From Pseudomonas fluorescens (GTDB taxonomy: Bacteria > Pseudomonadota > Gammaproteobacteria > Pseudomonadales > Pseudomonadaceae): a DNA stretch of 64,000 nucleotides. Every line of letters begins with the position of its first letter. Positions within the stretch are counted from its first letter, which is position 1. Location: positions 186,001-250,000 of the forward strand of contig NZ_CABVIR010000005.1 of the NCBI RefSeq assembly GCF_902498065.1, read 5' to 3'. The position numbers and the translations under genes are program-made. The notes below the pieces were generated by a model. That model was not told where the DNA came from. It searched no databases and was given only the letters and a program-made list of their open reading frames with translations. Below, piece by piece: positions 44,795-53,169 of this stretch.

Positions 44795-46027
44795 ATGGGC
44801 AAGATGATTGAGATCCGGGCAACGGACAGCAACGCCACGTTCAGCGGTTACCTGGCCCTGCCGGCCAGCAGCAAGGGCCCCGGGGTGGTGATCGGCCAGG
44901 AGATTTTCGGGGTCAACGCCAATATGCGCGCGGTGGCCGATTTCTATGCCGAGGAAGGCTACGTGGCTCTGGTGCCGGACCTGTTCTGGCGCCTGCAACC
45001 GGGCGTTGACCTGGGCTACACCGAAGCGGATTTTGCCGCTGCCATCGACCTGTTTCAGCGTCTGGACGTGGACAAGGCAATCACCGACATCGACGCCAGC
45101 TTCAAAGCCCTGCGTGCCCTGCCTGAAGTCGAAGGCTCGGGCCTGGGTTATGTCGGCTTCTGCATGGGCGGCAAACTGGCCTGGCTGACTGCCGCACGCA
45201 CCGATGTGGCCTGCTCGGTCGGCTACTACGGCATGGGTATCGAACACCTGCTGCACGAATCGGAAAACCTCACGGGCCGGCTGGTACTGCATTTTGCCGA
45301 GAACGATGGCTACTGCGACGCCAATGCCCGCGCCCGGATCAGCGAGCACCTGGCCGGCAGCGACAAAGCCGAAATCTACGTGTACCCAGGCGTCGACCAT
45401 GCCTTCGCCCGGGCCGGGGGCTCACACTACGACAAGCCCGCCTCGCTGATGGCCCATGAACGCAGCATCGCCGCACTCAAGCGCGAGATCGGCCCCCACT
45501 TCAACCTGTCAGCCCTGTGGGAAGAACACATCCGCCACGAATTCGAGACCCGCGACGTACCCGCCACCATGGCAACCATGGTCGCCGAACCCTACGTCAA
45601 CCATATCCCGACCATGACCGGCGGCGTCGGCGCCAGGGAACTCAGCCGCTTCTATCAACACCATTTTGTCCACGGCAATCCACCGGACATGAAGCTCATC
45701 CCGATTTCCCGCACCATCGGCGCATTGCAGATCGTGGATGAATTCATCATGTGTTTCACCCACAGCACCGAAATCGACTGGATGCTGCCCAACGTCGCAC
45801 CGACCGGGAAGTACGTCGAGATACCGATGCTGGGGGTGATCAAGTTCCGGGGCGACAAGCTGTACCACGAACATATCTACTGGGACCAGGCCAGTGTGCT
45901 GGTGCAGATTGGCTTGTTGAACCCTGAAGGGCTGCCGGTGGCAGGCGTGGAAACGGCGAGAAAGCTGTTGGATGAACAGCTGCCGTCCAATACGTTGATG
46001 GGTCGCTGGACGCACAGCGGGCAATAG
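44795..46027 (+). CDS. Dienelactone hydrolase fused to NTF2/SnoaL-like domain
   Basis: 410 residues. The N-terminal half (about 1–235) is a dienelactone hydrolase with Cys in GFCMGGK, Asp in AENDGYCD and His in GVDHAFAR; QEIFGVN is the family's Glu segment. The C-terminal half (about 245–400) looks like a cone-shaped NTF2/SnoaL domain (SRFYQHHFVHGNPPD, STEIDWMLPNVAPTGKYVEIP). Possible job: opening or hydrolysing a lactone or ester intermediate from the oxygenase pathway. Last gene of the operon, followed by a strong terminator. Confidence 0.88.
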   Translation: MGKMIEIRATDSNATFSGYLALPASSKGPGVVIGQEIFGVNANMRAVADFYAEEGYVALVPDLFWRLQPGVDLGYTEADFAAAIDLFQRLDVDKAITDIDASFKALRALPEVEGSGLGYVGFCMGGKLAWLTAARTDVACSVGYYGMGIEHLLHESENLTGRLVLHFAENDGYCDANARARISEHLAGSDKAEIYVYPGVDHAFARAGGSHYDKPASLMAHERSIAALKREIGPHFNLSALWEEHIRHEFETRDVPATMATMVAEPYVNHIPTMTGGVGARELSRFYQHHFVHGNPPDMKLIPISRTIGALQIVDEFIMCFTHSTEIDWMLPNVAPTGKYVEIPMLGVIKFRGDKLYHEHIYWDQASVLVQIGLLNPEGLPVAGVETARKLLDEQLPSNTLMGRWTHSGQ

Positions 46028-46039
46028 CGACCGACAATG

Positions 46040-46078
46040 AAAAAGGCCGATCTGTCACTCAACAGATCGGCCTTTTTT
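46040..46078. terminator. Bidirectional terminator
   Basis: AAAAAGGCCGATCTGT/ACAGATCGGCCTTTTTT with a 6-nt loop, between the convergent dienelactone hydrolase and permease genes. Confidence 0.92.
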
Positions 46079-46092
46079 CATTCAATCAAACG

Positions 46093-47610
46093 TCAGACAT
46101 GCTCACTGCTTTTCGCCTGCACCACCCGTGGCTCTCCATGCCCAGGGTCCGCCTCTACCACCGGGATCTCTTTGCCGTCGCAGTCACGCAACTTGCCTTC
46201 GCTGAAGTAATCCCCTTCGCGCAACGCCGCCAAGTCCTGGTACCGCAGGACCCGTTCAGTACCGGCGGCAAACACCGACTGCTGATCCGAGTTACCGGCA
46301 GTGAGGTGGTTGAAGGTCAGGTTCAGCACGATGGCCATGATCGCCGAGGAGCTGATGCCCGAGTGGAAGATCGTGGCGAACCAGCTTGGGAAGTGGTCGT
46401 AGAAATTTGGCGCAGCGATGGGGATCATGCCAAAACCGATGGAGGTGGCGACGATGATCAGGTTGACGTTGTTGCGGTAGTCGACCTTGGACAGCGTGCG
46501 AATGCCGCTGGCCGCCACGGTGCCGAACAGCACGATCCCGGCGCCGCCGAGCACGGAGGTCGGAACAGCGGCGATGACCCGGCCCATGAAGGGCAGCAGG
46601 CCGAGGATCACCAGAAACAAGCCGCCGGTGGCCACCACGAAGCGGCTCTTGATCCCGGTGACCGCCACCAGACCGACGTTCTGAGCGAACGCGCTTTGGG
46701 TAAAAGAGCCGAAGATTGGCGCGATCATGCTCGACAGCATATCGGCGCGCAGACCGTTGCCCAGGCGTTTGGAGTCGACCTTGGTGTCGATGATTTCACC
46801 GACCGCAAGGATGTCCGCCGAGGTTTCCACCAGCGTCACCATGACCACGATGCACATCGACAGGATCGCAGCGAAGTGGAAGGTCGGCATGCCGAAGTGG
46901 AACGGCGTCGGGAAGCCGAACATCGGGCCTTGGGTGACGGACGAGAAATCCGCCATGCCGAGGAACACCGCGATGACTGTGCCGATCACCATGGCCAACA
47001 GAATCGAGAGCCGGGAGATGGTCGCGCTGCCGATTTTGCTCAACAACAGCACCAGCACCAGCGTCACCGCCGCCAGACCGATGTTCGCCATGCTGCCGAA
47101 GTCTGGCGCATGACTGTTGCCCCCCATGGCCCAACGCGCGGCCACCGGCATCAGCGTCAGGCCAATGGTCGTGATCACGATGCCCGTCACCAGCGGCGGG
47201 AAGAATTTGGTGATTCGCGAGAACACCGGCGTGATCAGCAAACCGATCAACGACGCGGCAATCACCGCCCCCAGGATCGACTGAAACCCGCCCTCCCCGC
47301 CACTGCTGACAATGGCCACCATCGTCGCGACGCCCGAGAACGACACGCCCTGCACCAGCGGCAACTGACAACCGAAAAACGGTAAACCGAGGGTCTGCAG
47401 CAATGTCGCCAAGCCCCCCGCAAACAATGAAGCAGCAATCAACAAACCGATGTCCGCCGGCGAGAGCCCGGCCGCCTGGCCGATGATCAAAGGCACCGCG
47501 ACGATGCCGCCGTACATGGTCAAAACGTGTTGCAGGCCGTAAGCCATATTCGCGCCGACCCCGAGGTTTTCGTCCTCAGGCCGTTGGTGTGAAACATGGG
47601 GCGTTTTCAT
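46093..47610 (-). CDS. NCS2 xanthine/uracil permease family transporter
   Basis: 505 residues, about 14 hydrophobic spans. NCS2 marks: GLQHVLTMYGGIVAVPLIIGQ, LVETSADILAVGEI in TM8 with the substrate Glu, and a TQSAFAQNVGLVAVTG segment. It imports a purine such as xanthine or urate with protons; the substrate cannot be fixed by eye. The polar 60-residue C-tail is longer than in E. coli members. A perfect palindrome near its promoter suggests GntR-type control. Confidence 0.92.
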   Translation of the reverse strand: MKTPHVSHQRPEDENLGVGANMAYGLQHVLTMYGGIVAVPLIIGQAAGLSPADIGLLIAASLFAGGLATLLQTLGLPFFGCQLPLVQGVSFSGVATMVAIVSSGGEGGFQSILGAVIAASLIGLLITPVFSRITKFFPPLVTGIVITTIGLTLMPVAARWAMGGNSHAPDFGSMANIGLAAVTLVLVLLLSKIGSATISRLSILLAMVIGTVIAVFLGMADFSSVTQGPMFGFPTPFHFGMPTFHFAAILSMCIVVMVTLVETSADILAVGEIIDTKVDSKRLGNGLRADMLSSMIAPIFGSFTQSAFAQNVGLVAVTGIKSRFVVATGGLFLVILGLLPFMGRVIAAVPTSVLGGAGIVLFGTVAASGIRTLSKVDYRNNVNLIIVATSIGFGMIPIAAPNFYDHFPSWFATIFHSGISSSAIMAIVLNLTFNHLTAGNSDQQSVFAAGTERVLRYQDLAALREGDYFSEGKLRDCDGKEIPVVEADPGHGEPRVVQAKSSEHV

Positions 47611-47677
47611 GGTTGGGGGGTTCCCTGGTTTTTGTTATGCGCACACTGTATGCAAGACTCAGGACAAATGTCTATAG

Positions 47678-47691
47678 AGTTGTATACAACT
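47678..47691. promoter_or_regulatory. Perfect 14-bp palindrome, GntR-type operator
   Basis: AGTTGTATACAACT, about 68 nt upstream of the permease ATG. On the minus strand a possible -35 (TAGACA) and -10 (ATACAG) lie just downstream. The TTGTATACAA type is common for FadR-subfamily GntR regulators; no such regulator gene is in the window. Confidence 0.6.
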
Positions 47692-47869
47692 AATCGGTCA
47701 GATTATGGACACCCGTCCATGTAGCCCTTTTCCTGCGCTGTTTTCCCCTCCAAAAAACATTTGAAATACATCCCTCCTTTGTCTTCTCCCCCGCCCGCTA
47801 GTCTTTGGCATTCCAAGCGACCATCGGTACGGACGCCCCCCATATACATATAAAGTATGCATAATAAAG

Positions 47870-48145
47870 TCATTCGAAATTCAGTCTCACAAGGCAAAGA
47901 ACGCAGCGAACAAGTTAAAGCATCAGGGGATCAGCCTCGCGGAGACAGAGGCCGTGTTTTATGACGAGAGAGCCCTCTCGCCGCAGGACAACCATCACGA
48001 TGAGCAGCGGTGGATCATCATGGGGCTGGATGCCAAAGGTCGCTTGTTGGTCGTTGCGTACACGTATCGCGAGCCGAATTTCGTTCGAATCATTGCCGCG
48101 CGCATCGCTACCAAAAATGAGCGGTGCCGATATCTGGAGGCTTGA
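47870..48145 (+). CDS. brnT: BrnT-family toxin (start codon unresolved)
   Basis: The frame encodes a near full-length BrnT ribonuclease toxin: FEIQSHKAKNAANKLKHQGIS, AVFYDERAL, RWIIMGLDAKGRLLVVAYTYRE and RIIAARIATKNERCRYLEA. It is followed 3 nt later by brnA. But no ATG, GTG or TTG occurs in frame before the conserved part; only ATA/ATT codons are there. The ATG at 47857 is in another frame, and the GTG at 47954 would cut off the first third. So it either uses a rare start or has lost its start by a small indel. The usual Trp–Asp after FE is replaced by Ile–Gln. Confidence 0.78.
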   Translation, partial: SFEIQSHKAKNAANKLKHQGISLAETEAVFYDERALSPQDNHHDEQRWIIMGLDAKGRLLVVAYTYREPNFVRIIAARIATKNERCRYLEA

Positions 48146-48148
48146 ACC

Positions 48149-48478
48149 ATGAAAGACGAATACGATTTCAGCAAGGCCAAACGCGGAGCGGTTGCCTCCG
48201 GCAAAGGCAAGACCCGAATCACCATCATGCTTGACGATGTCGTGTTAGACGCGGCGCGTACCGCAGCCGAGAGTGAGGGATTCGGTTATCAGACGGTGAT
48301 CAACAACACCTTGCGCCAGGCCTTGCTCGGCGATGGAAGCAAGACAGCGGCCATCCCGAACACCGCTGTTGCAAACTCTGGACATTTCAAGGAAGGAATA
48401 ACCGCCTCCGAACTAAAAAACCTGGAGAAAAAACTATCAGAGGTACTCAGTGAAATTCATCGCGTGATGAAGCCATGA
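48149..48478 (+). CDS. brnA: BrnA-family antitoxin
   Basis: 109 residues: a basic N-terminus (YDFSKAKRGAV) that wraps the toxin, a ribbon-helix-helix segment (TRITIMLDDVVLDAARTAAESEGFGYQTVINNTLRQAL) that binds the operator, and a longer than usual helical C-terminal tail of about 40 residues. In known systems BrnA neutralises BrnT and represses the operon. It starts 3 nt after the toxin stop. Confidence 0.9.
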   Translation: MKDEYDFSKAKRGAVASGKGKTRITIMLDDVVLDAARTAAESEGFGYQTVINNTLRQALLGDGSKTAAIPNTAVANSGHFKEGITASELKNLEKKLSEVLSEIHRVMKP

Positions 48479-48479
48479 G

Positions 48480-49307
48480 CTACGTCGCCACGATCAGCCG
48501 TGCAAGCACCTGTTTCAACGCCATGTGCTCCGGCACCCGAATCCCGAACTCGCTCCCCAGCAACCCCACCAGCTCATCCACACTCGCCACCTGCCGACGT
48601 TCGCTCTCGCTGCCGATCCGGTGAATGGCAAAACTGCCGTTGTTAAGCGTGCGCCGCCAGCCTTCTCCCGTCCGCGCCACCATCAGTTGACTGGCAAAAG
48701 ATGATTCAGGATGGGTCGAGACGTACCAGTTGCCGACGGCGAAATCGATGTCTTCCTGCCGTTGCAGGTCGAAGATGTACATCGCCCGCCACTCACCGGC
48801 AATGTTGGCGCGCAAGGTATAGCCATCGGCATGTTGCTCGATGCGATAGGGTTCGTGGGGCGTGCGCTGTTCGGCCGGGGTGTCGAGCAGCAGCGGCGCC
48901 GTAGGCACCATGCCACCGAAGCCGACATCGGTGATGTAGCGCACGCCGTCGAGAGTAACCAGGCTCAAACGGTGCGTACGAGCGGTCCATGCGCCCTCGG
49001 GCTGGCCCATGACCACCCGACCGCTGATGCCTGTAGCGTCGAAACCCAGCGCCTGAAGCAGCGACAGAAACAAATTATTGAGTTCGTAGCAGTAACCACC
49101 GCGACTTTCGTGCAGGACTTTTTGCTCGATGGACGGCAGGTCGATGAGCACGGGTTCGCCTGACAGCGTGGTGAGGTTTTCAAACGCGAATGCACCGGTG
49201 TGGCGCAGCTGCAGTTGACGCAGGGTTTCCAGGGTCGGCGCCGGTGGCGCGTCGAAACCCAGGCGTTGCAGGTACAACGAAAGATTGCTCAGGCGTGATT
49301 CGCTCAT
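48480..49307 (-). CDS. nat: Arylamine N-acetyltransferase
   Basis: 275 residues. Cys–His–Asp triad in ESRGGYCYELNNLF (Cys), TARTHRLSL (His) and ITDVGFGG (Asp). Transfers acetyl from acetyl-CoA to arylamines or hydrazines, which can include anthranilate-like amines. The ATG at 49307 fits the family; 31 upstream in-frame codons do not. Converges on brnA, with 1 nt between the stops. Confidence 0.94.
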   Translation of the reverse strand: MSESRLSNLSLYLQRLGFDAPPAPTLETLRQLQLRHTGAFAFENLTTLSGEPVLIDLPSIEQKVLHESRGGYCYELNNLFLSLLQALGFDATGISGRVVMGQPEGAWTARTHRLSLVTLDGVRYITDVGFGGMVPTAPLLLDTPAEQRTPHEPYRIEQHADGYTLRANIAGEWRAMYIFDLQRQEDIDFAVGNWYVSTHPESSFASQLMVARTGEGWRRTLNNGSFAIHRIGSESERRQVASVDELVGLLGSEFGIRVPEHMALKQVLARLIVAT

Positions 49308-49419
49308 GGCTCGGTCCTTATGCAGGGGGCGCAGATCGCTGTGCCGGTGGTCGCCATGTATAAGGGATAAAGCGGTACGACCGACAATTGATTTAGCCAA
49401 TCGCCACCCGCCCGAAAAA

Positions 49420-50214
49420 TCAACGCTGCTTGCGCGAACTCAGTCGAATCCACGTCGGTGCGTGGTCACTGGCATGCGGCTCATTGCGGACCCAGGCATC
49501 GACACCGGCCTCTTGCAGATAAGGGCTCAGCGCCGGGTTGAGCAACAGATGGTCAATGCGCAACCCGGAATTTTTCTGCCAGTGCTGTCTGAAATAATCC
49601 CAGAAGGTGTAGAGCCGATCCTCTGGATAAAGATGACGCAGGGAATCGGTCCAACCCTGGTTCAGCAACCGCTGATAACACTCGCGGCTTTCCGGCTGGA
49701 GCAATGCGTCCTTGAGCCAGGAGCGTGGGTTGTAGATATCCAGGTCGGTCGGCACCACGTTGTAGTCACCCGCCAGCACTACTGGGTGTTCACTGCGCTG
49801 GAGATCCTCGGCATAGGCGATCAACCGCTCGAACCACGCGAGCTTGTAATCGAACTTCGGCCCTGGCTGCGGATTGCCATTGGGCAGGTACAGACAGCCG
49901 ACCAGCACACCATGCACGGCGGCCTCCAGATAACGACTCTGAGTGTCGCTGTCACCCCCCGGCAAACCCCGCCGACTCTCCAGCGGTTGCGCATCCCGCG
50001 CCAGAATCGCCACCCCGTTCCACGATGATTGGCCTTGCCAGATCGCGCCGTAACCGGCCGCCTCAAGTTCTGCGGCGGGAAACGCACTGTCCACCGACTT
50101 CAGCTCCTGCAAACAGGCGATGTCCGGCTTTTCCCGCTCCAGCCAGGCCAGCAGGTTTGGCAGTCGGGCGCGCATGCCGTTGACGTTGAACGTTGCGATT
50201 CGCAGATTCTTCAT
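49420..50214 (-). CDS. xthA: Exodeoxyribonuclease III family AP endonuclease
   Basis: 264 residues; motifs NVNGMRARL, QELKS (metal Glu), GDYNVVPTDLDIYNP, RIDHLLLNP and SDHAPTWIRL are all present. Cleaves abasic sites and degrades 3' ends in base excision repair. Pseudomonads carry more than one paralogue, so the symbol is provisional. The start at 50214 (MKNLRIATFNVNG) is clear. Confidence 0.92.
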   Translation of the reverse strand: MKNLRIATFNVNGMRARLPNLLAWLEREKPDIACLQELKSVDSAFPAAELEAAGYGAIWQGQSSWNGVAILARDAQPLESRRGLPGGDSDTQSRYLEAAVHGVLVGCLYLPNGNPQPGPKFDYKLAWFERLIAYAEDLQRSEHPVVLAGDYNVVPTDLDIYNPRSWLKDALLQPESRECYQRLLNQGWTDSLRHLYPEDRLYTFWDYFRQHWQKNSGLRIDHLLLNPALSPYLQEAGVDAWVRNEPHASDHAPTWIRLSSRKQR

Positions 50215-50316
50215 GGGCCGACACTCCGGATGAGGGTGTTCAGTGTGTGACCTCCATACCTTCAGGTGGTTGCTCGGCGCACAACAGGTAACGACTTGGA
50301 TCATGCCGCAGTTGTC

Positions 50317-51888
50317 TCAACGATCCGAGCGTAACAACTCCTCGATGCCGCCTTCAATCGACAGCACCGCCGAACGGTTGCGTCCAGAATGCTTGGCCTG
50401 ATACAACGCGGCATCCGCACGCCCGATGAACACTTCGGGGCTGTCCAGGCGCGTGGGTACAAATGAATGGCAGCCCAGGCTGACCGTGACGAAACCGTTG
50501 GGCGAACCGCTGTGGCTGATGTTTTTGGCCATGACCGCGCGACGGATCTGCTCGGCAATGACCACCGCACCGTGAATATCGGTATCCGGCAGCAACACTG
50601 CGAATTCCTCGCCGCCGTAACGCACTGCCAGATCGGCTTTTCGATGACAGCAACTCTTTACCGCCCGCGCCACTTCCGCCAGGCAATGGTCCCCCGCCAC
50701 ATGGCCGTAAGCGTCGTTGTAGCGCTTGAAGTAATCGATATCGACCATGATCAGGCTCAATGAACTCGACTGACGGGTGCCACGGCCGAACTCGATGTCC
50801 AGCGCCTGCTCGAACAGTCGACGATTGGCCAGGCCAGTCAGGCTATCGTGGGTCGCGATCAGCTTCAACGCCTCCTTGGCCTTGCGCAAATCCGCCTCGA
50901 CCCGCTCGCCGAGGCGGACCTGACGCACGAACACCCAACCGAACAGCCCCACGCCGATCACGACCAGGGCAACAATGATGCTGGATTGATACGCGGTCTC
51001 GTACCAACTCTTGAGTATCGAATCCCTGGACGATGCCGCCGACACCACCAGCGGATAGGCGCCGAGCTGACGGTAGCCATACAACCGCACGATGCCATCG
51101 ACCGCCGAACGGAATGTTGCATTGCCAGAGGGTGCGTTGGGCAGCAAGGTCTGAAAGATCTCGCCATTGGCCAACGACGTGCCGATCTGCGCTTCGACAA
51201 ACGGCCGGCGCGCCAGCAGCGTCCCGTCAGTCAGCCCCAAAAACATCGAGCCATCGTCATCAAGACTGAAGCTTTTGAAGAACTGGTCGAAGTAGGACAT
51301 CTTGATGCCGGCCAGCAAAACGCCCTGAAAAAGGCCGTTTTTGTCGTTCACGCGTTTGGAGACCGGAATGATCCATTCGCCATTCTCGCGACTGCGAATA
51401 GCCGGACCGATGTGCGCCACCGACGATATGTTCTGCTGGTGATACATAAAGTAGTCGCGGTCTGCCACGCCATTTCCACGAGGCAGATCCGCAAAAGAAG
51501 TCACGATCCACTGGCCATTCTGATCAAACAGAAAGATCCCGTGGAATTGACTCAGCGCCTGCACCCGCCGGGCGAACGTTTTCTGAAGGCGTGGCCGCTG
51601 CGGCGGACCGAAGCCGTCGACCTGAATCCAGTCAACCAGACTGGTCAACACCAGATCGGCTTTCATGAAGGTGTCTTCGGCGTGCTGCGCCATGGCTCGC
51701 GTGAGGTTCGATGACGCCACTTCGGCCACCGCCAGATCGTGCCGACGCGATTGCTCCAGTTGCAGGTAAAGCAAACCGCACAGGCACAGACACACCACAG
51801 CAATGAACAATAAGGCTGCCTTGCGCAGAGGTAACCGTTTCAGAGCAACGCCAGTAGCGACGTGCGGGTCGTCTTGGAGAATAGACAA
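50317..51888 (-). CDS. Diguanylate cyclase with periplasmic Cache sensor
   Basis: 523 residues: TM1 about 22–42, extracytoplasmic dCache-like sensor (DRDYFMYHQQN, PVSKRVNDKNGLFQGVLLAGI), TM2 about 302–325, then a GGDEF domain with GGEEF intact and RKAD five residues before it (I-site). It should synthesise c-di-GMP when the sensor is occupied. No EAL domain. Together with the first gene and the HD-GYP protein, the window holds both synthesis and breakdown of this messenger. Confidence 0.94.
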   Translation of the reverse strand: MSILQDDPHVATGVALKRLPLRKAALLFIAVVCLCLCGLLYLQLEQSRRHDLAVAEVASSNLTRAMAQHAEDTFMKADLVLTSLVDWIQVDGFGPPQRPRLQKTFARRVQALSQFHGIFLFDQNGQWIVTSFADLPRGNGVADRDYFMYHQQNISSVAHIGPAIRSRENGEWIIPVSKRVNDKNGLFQGVLLAGIKMSYFDQFFKSFSLDDDGSMFLGLTDGTLLARRPFVEAQIGTSLANGEIFQTLLPNAPSGNATFRSAVDGIVRLYGYRQLGAYPLVVSAASSRDSILKSWYETAYQSSIIVALVVIGVGLFGWVFVRQVRLGERVEADLRKAKEALKLIATHDSLTGLANRRLFEQALDIEFGRGTRQSSSLSLIMVDIDYFKRYNDAYGHVAGDHCLAEVARAVKSCCHRKADLAVRYGGEEFAVLLPDTDIHGAVVIAEQIRRAVMAKNISHSGSPNGFVTVSLGCHSFVPTRLDSPEVFIGRADAALYQAKHSGRNRSAVLSIEGGIEELLRSDR

Positions 51889-51952
51889 AGCTCATCCTGT
51901 AAGGGTAAGGCATGGGCGAAGGCCCAAAACCCTTAATGATTACGAGCTTAGT

Positions 51953-52082
51953 CTACGGGATGGTACGGGGCAATTGTCCTTTAGACAGGCGTCGCATCGC
52001 ACTGTGCAAGTGCGCCCGCGCACTTTCTGCATCTCCCAGGCGCATTTGCTCGTAGGCCCTTTGCGCAATGGCGGAAAAGTGA
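51953..52082 (-). pseudogene. C-terminal fragment of unknown small protein
   Basis: The minus-strand frame carries a plausible helical tail (FSAIAQRAYEQMRLGDAESARAHLHSAMRRL) that ends in a TAG at 51953. Upstream, the same frame runs antisense into the LysR remnant and makes no sense. It appears cut at about 52085, where the other remnant begins. Family unknown. Confidence 0.45.
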
Positions 52083-52624
52083 TTGCAGATCCCCTCCTCC
52101 AGCCCAACGACCGGTGCCACGGTCGATCCACACGCAGCGAAAATGCATGTCGCGCTAAACGTCAGCGGCATGAGCACCGATCTCAAGCAGAAGCTCGCCA
52201 TGGGCGCCATCGACATTGCACTGGTCAAGCGTGAACCGGATAGCGGCCCAAGCTGGGCGGCATGGCCGCAGGTGCTGCTGTGGGTCAAGGGTGCGGGGGT
52301 CGACTCAGCCCAGGGCGTTTTGCCATTGGCGTTGTTTCCGCAGGGCTGCATTTACCGGCAACGGGCGATCCGTCTGCTGGATGTGGCTCAGCGGCCACGG
52401 CGGATTGCGTTGGCAGCCACAGTCTGACGGGAATTCAGGCGGAGGCGTCCGGGTTGGGCCTCTCGGTGCTGCCCGCATCGGCGGTGTTGCCAGAGCACAC
52501 TGTGTGCACGGATCTACCGGACTTGCCACCGACAGAGTTGGCGTTGATCAGTCGGGAAGGCGCGCTGACTGGATTGCAGCGAGGGCTGGTGGAGTTTTTG
52601 CGGGAGGCGTTAGGCAAGGCATGA
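52083..52624 (+). pseudogene. LysR-type regulator remnant (effector domain only)
   Basis: From about 52140 the frame reads VALNVSGMSTDLKQKLAMGAIDIALVKRE, a LysR co-inducer domain. The helix-turn-helix half is missing. One base is lost near 52411 (TTGGCAGCC where TTTGGCAGC is expected), after which the end continues in another frame (GLGLSVLPASAVLPEH to LREALGKA). Truncation plus frameshift make it a pseudogene. Confidence 0.8.
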
Positions 52625-52666
52625 ATGGGCGATCCAGGAGCGCCCATTCATCGGCGGGAATCCGAC

Positions 52667-53068
52667 TCAGGGCGTAGTTTTCAAATGCCCGTGGACTCTC
52701 CCGTTTTTCGGATCGACAAACCAGTATTCGTTATTGGCCGTCTTCACCTGCCCGCATTCGGTTGGATAGCCTTTCGCTTCGATACAAAGAACTCCGTCTT
52801 TCAACGTCCACTTTTCCTTCTCCGGTTTGTAGGGCGCCTGCTCGAACACCTCTACTCCGTTCGGCGCAAAACTCATTGAAAAAGGGTGACTGCCCTCTCG
52901 GGTGGTCCCGTAAAACTTCCTTCCTACCAACGCGCCAGTGATTTGCGCATCGTCAAGCGTAACCGCCGATGCAGGCACTGGTGGTGGCTCGTAATTACTC
53001 CGGGGAGTGGTTGCGCACCCTGCCAGGCAGGTCAACAGGATGGACGCGCCGAACTTTAATGAAGTCAT
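52667..53068 (-). CDS. Small predicted lipoprotein
   Basis: 133 residues. Signal peptide with lipobox LAGC (Cys 18), so membrane-anchored. The mature part has a repeated Tyr/Phe–Gly pattern, GTTREGSHPFSMSFAPNG and two further Cys (LCIEAKGYPTEC) that may form a disulphide. No function recognised. Alone between the LysR remnant and the L,D-transpeptidase. Confidence 0.82.
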   Translation of the reverse strand: MTSLKFGASILLTCLAGCATTPRSNYEPPPVPASAVTLDDAQITGALVGRKFYGTTREGSHPFSMSFAPNGVEVFEQAPYKPEKEKWTLKDGVLCIEAKGYPTECGQVKTANNEYWFVDPKNGRVHGHLKTTP

Positions 53069-53169
53069 GCCACACCTTCCTTGTTAGCACCGGAAGAATT
53101 TCCGGTAAATCAAAGATTAGGCGAAGCTGTTTTGGTGACCCGGGGTAAGCGCCGAACGGTTGACGGCCA

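Noticed and set aside
46099..47385. 428-codon plus-strand frame opposite the NCS2 permease
   Set aside because: Composition is His/Arg/Asp-rich noise produced by the complement of hydrophobic codons.
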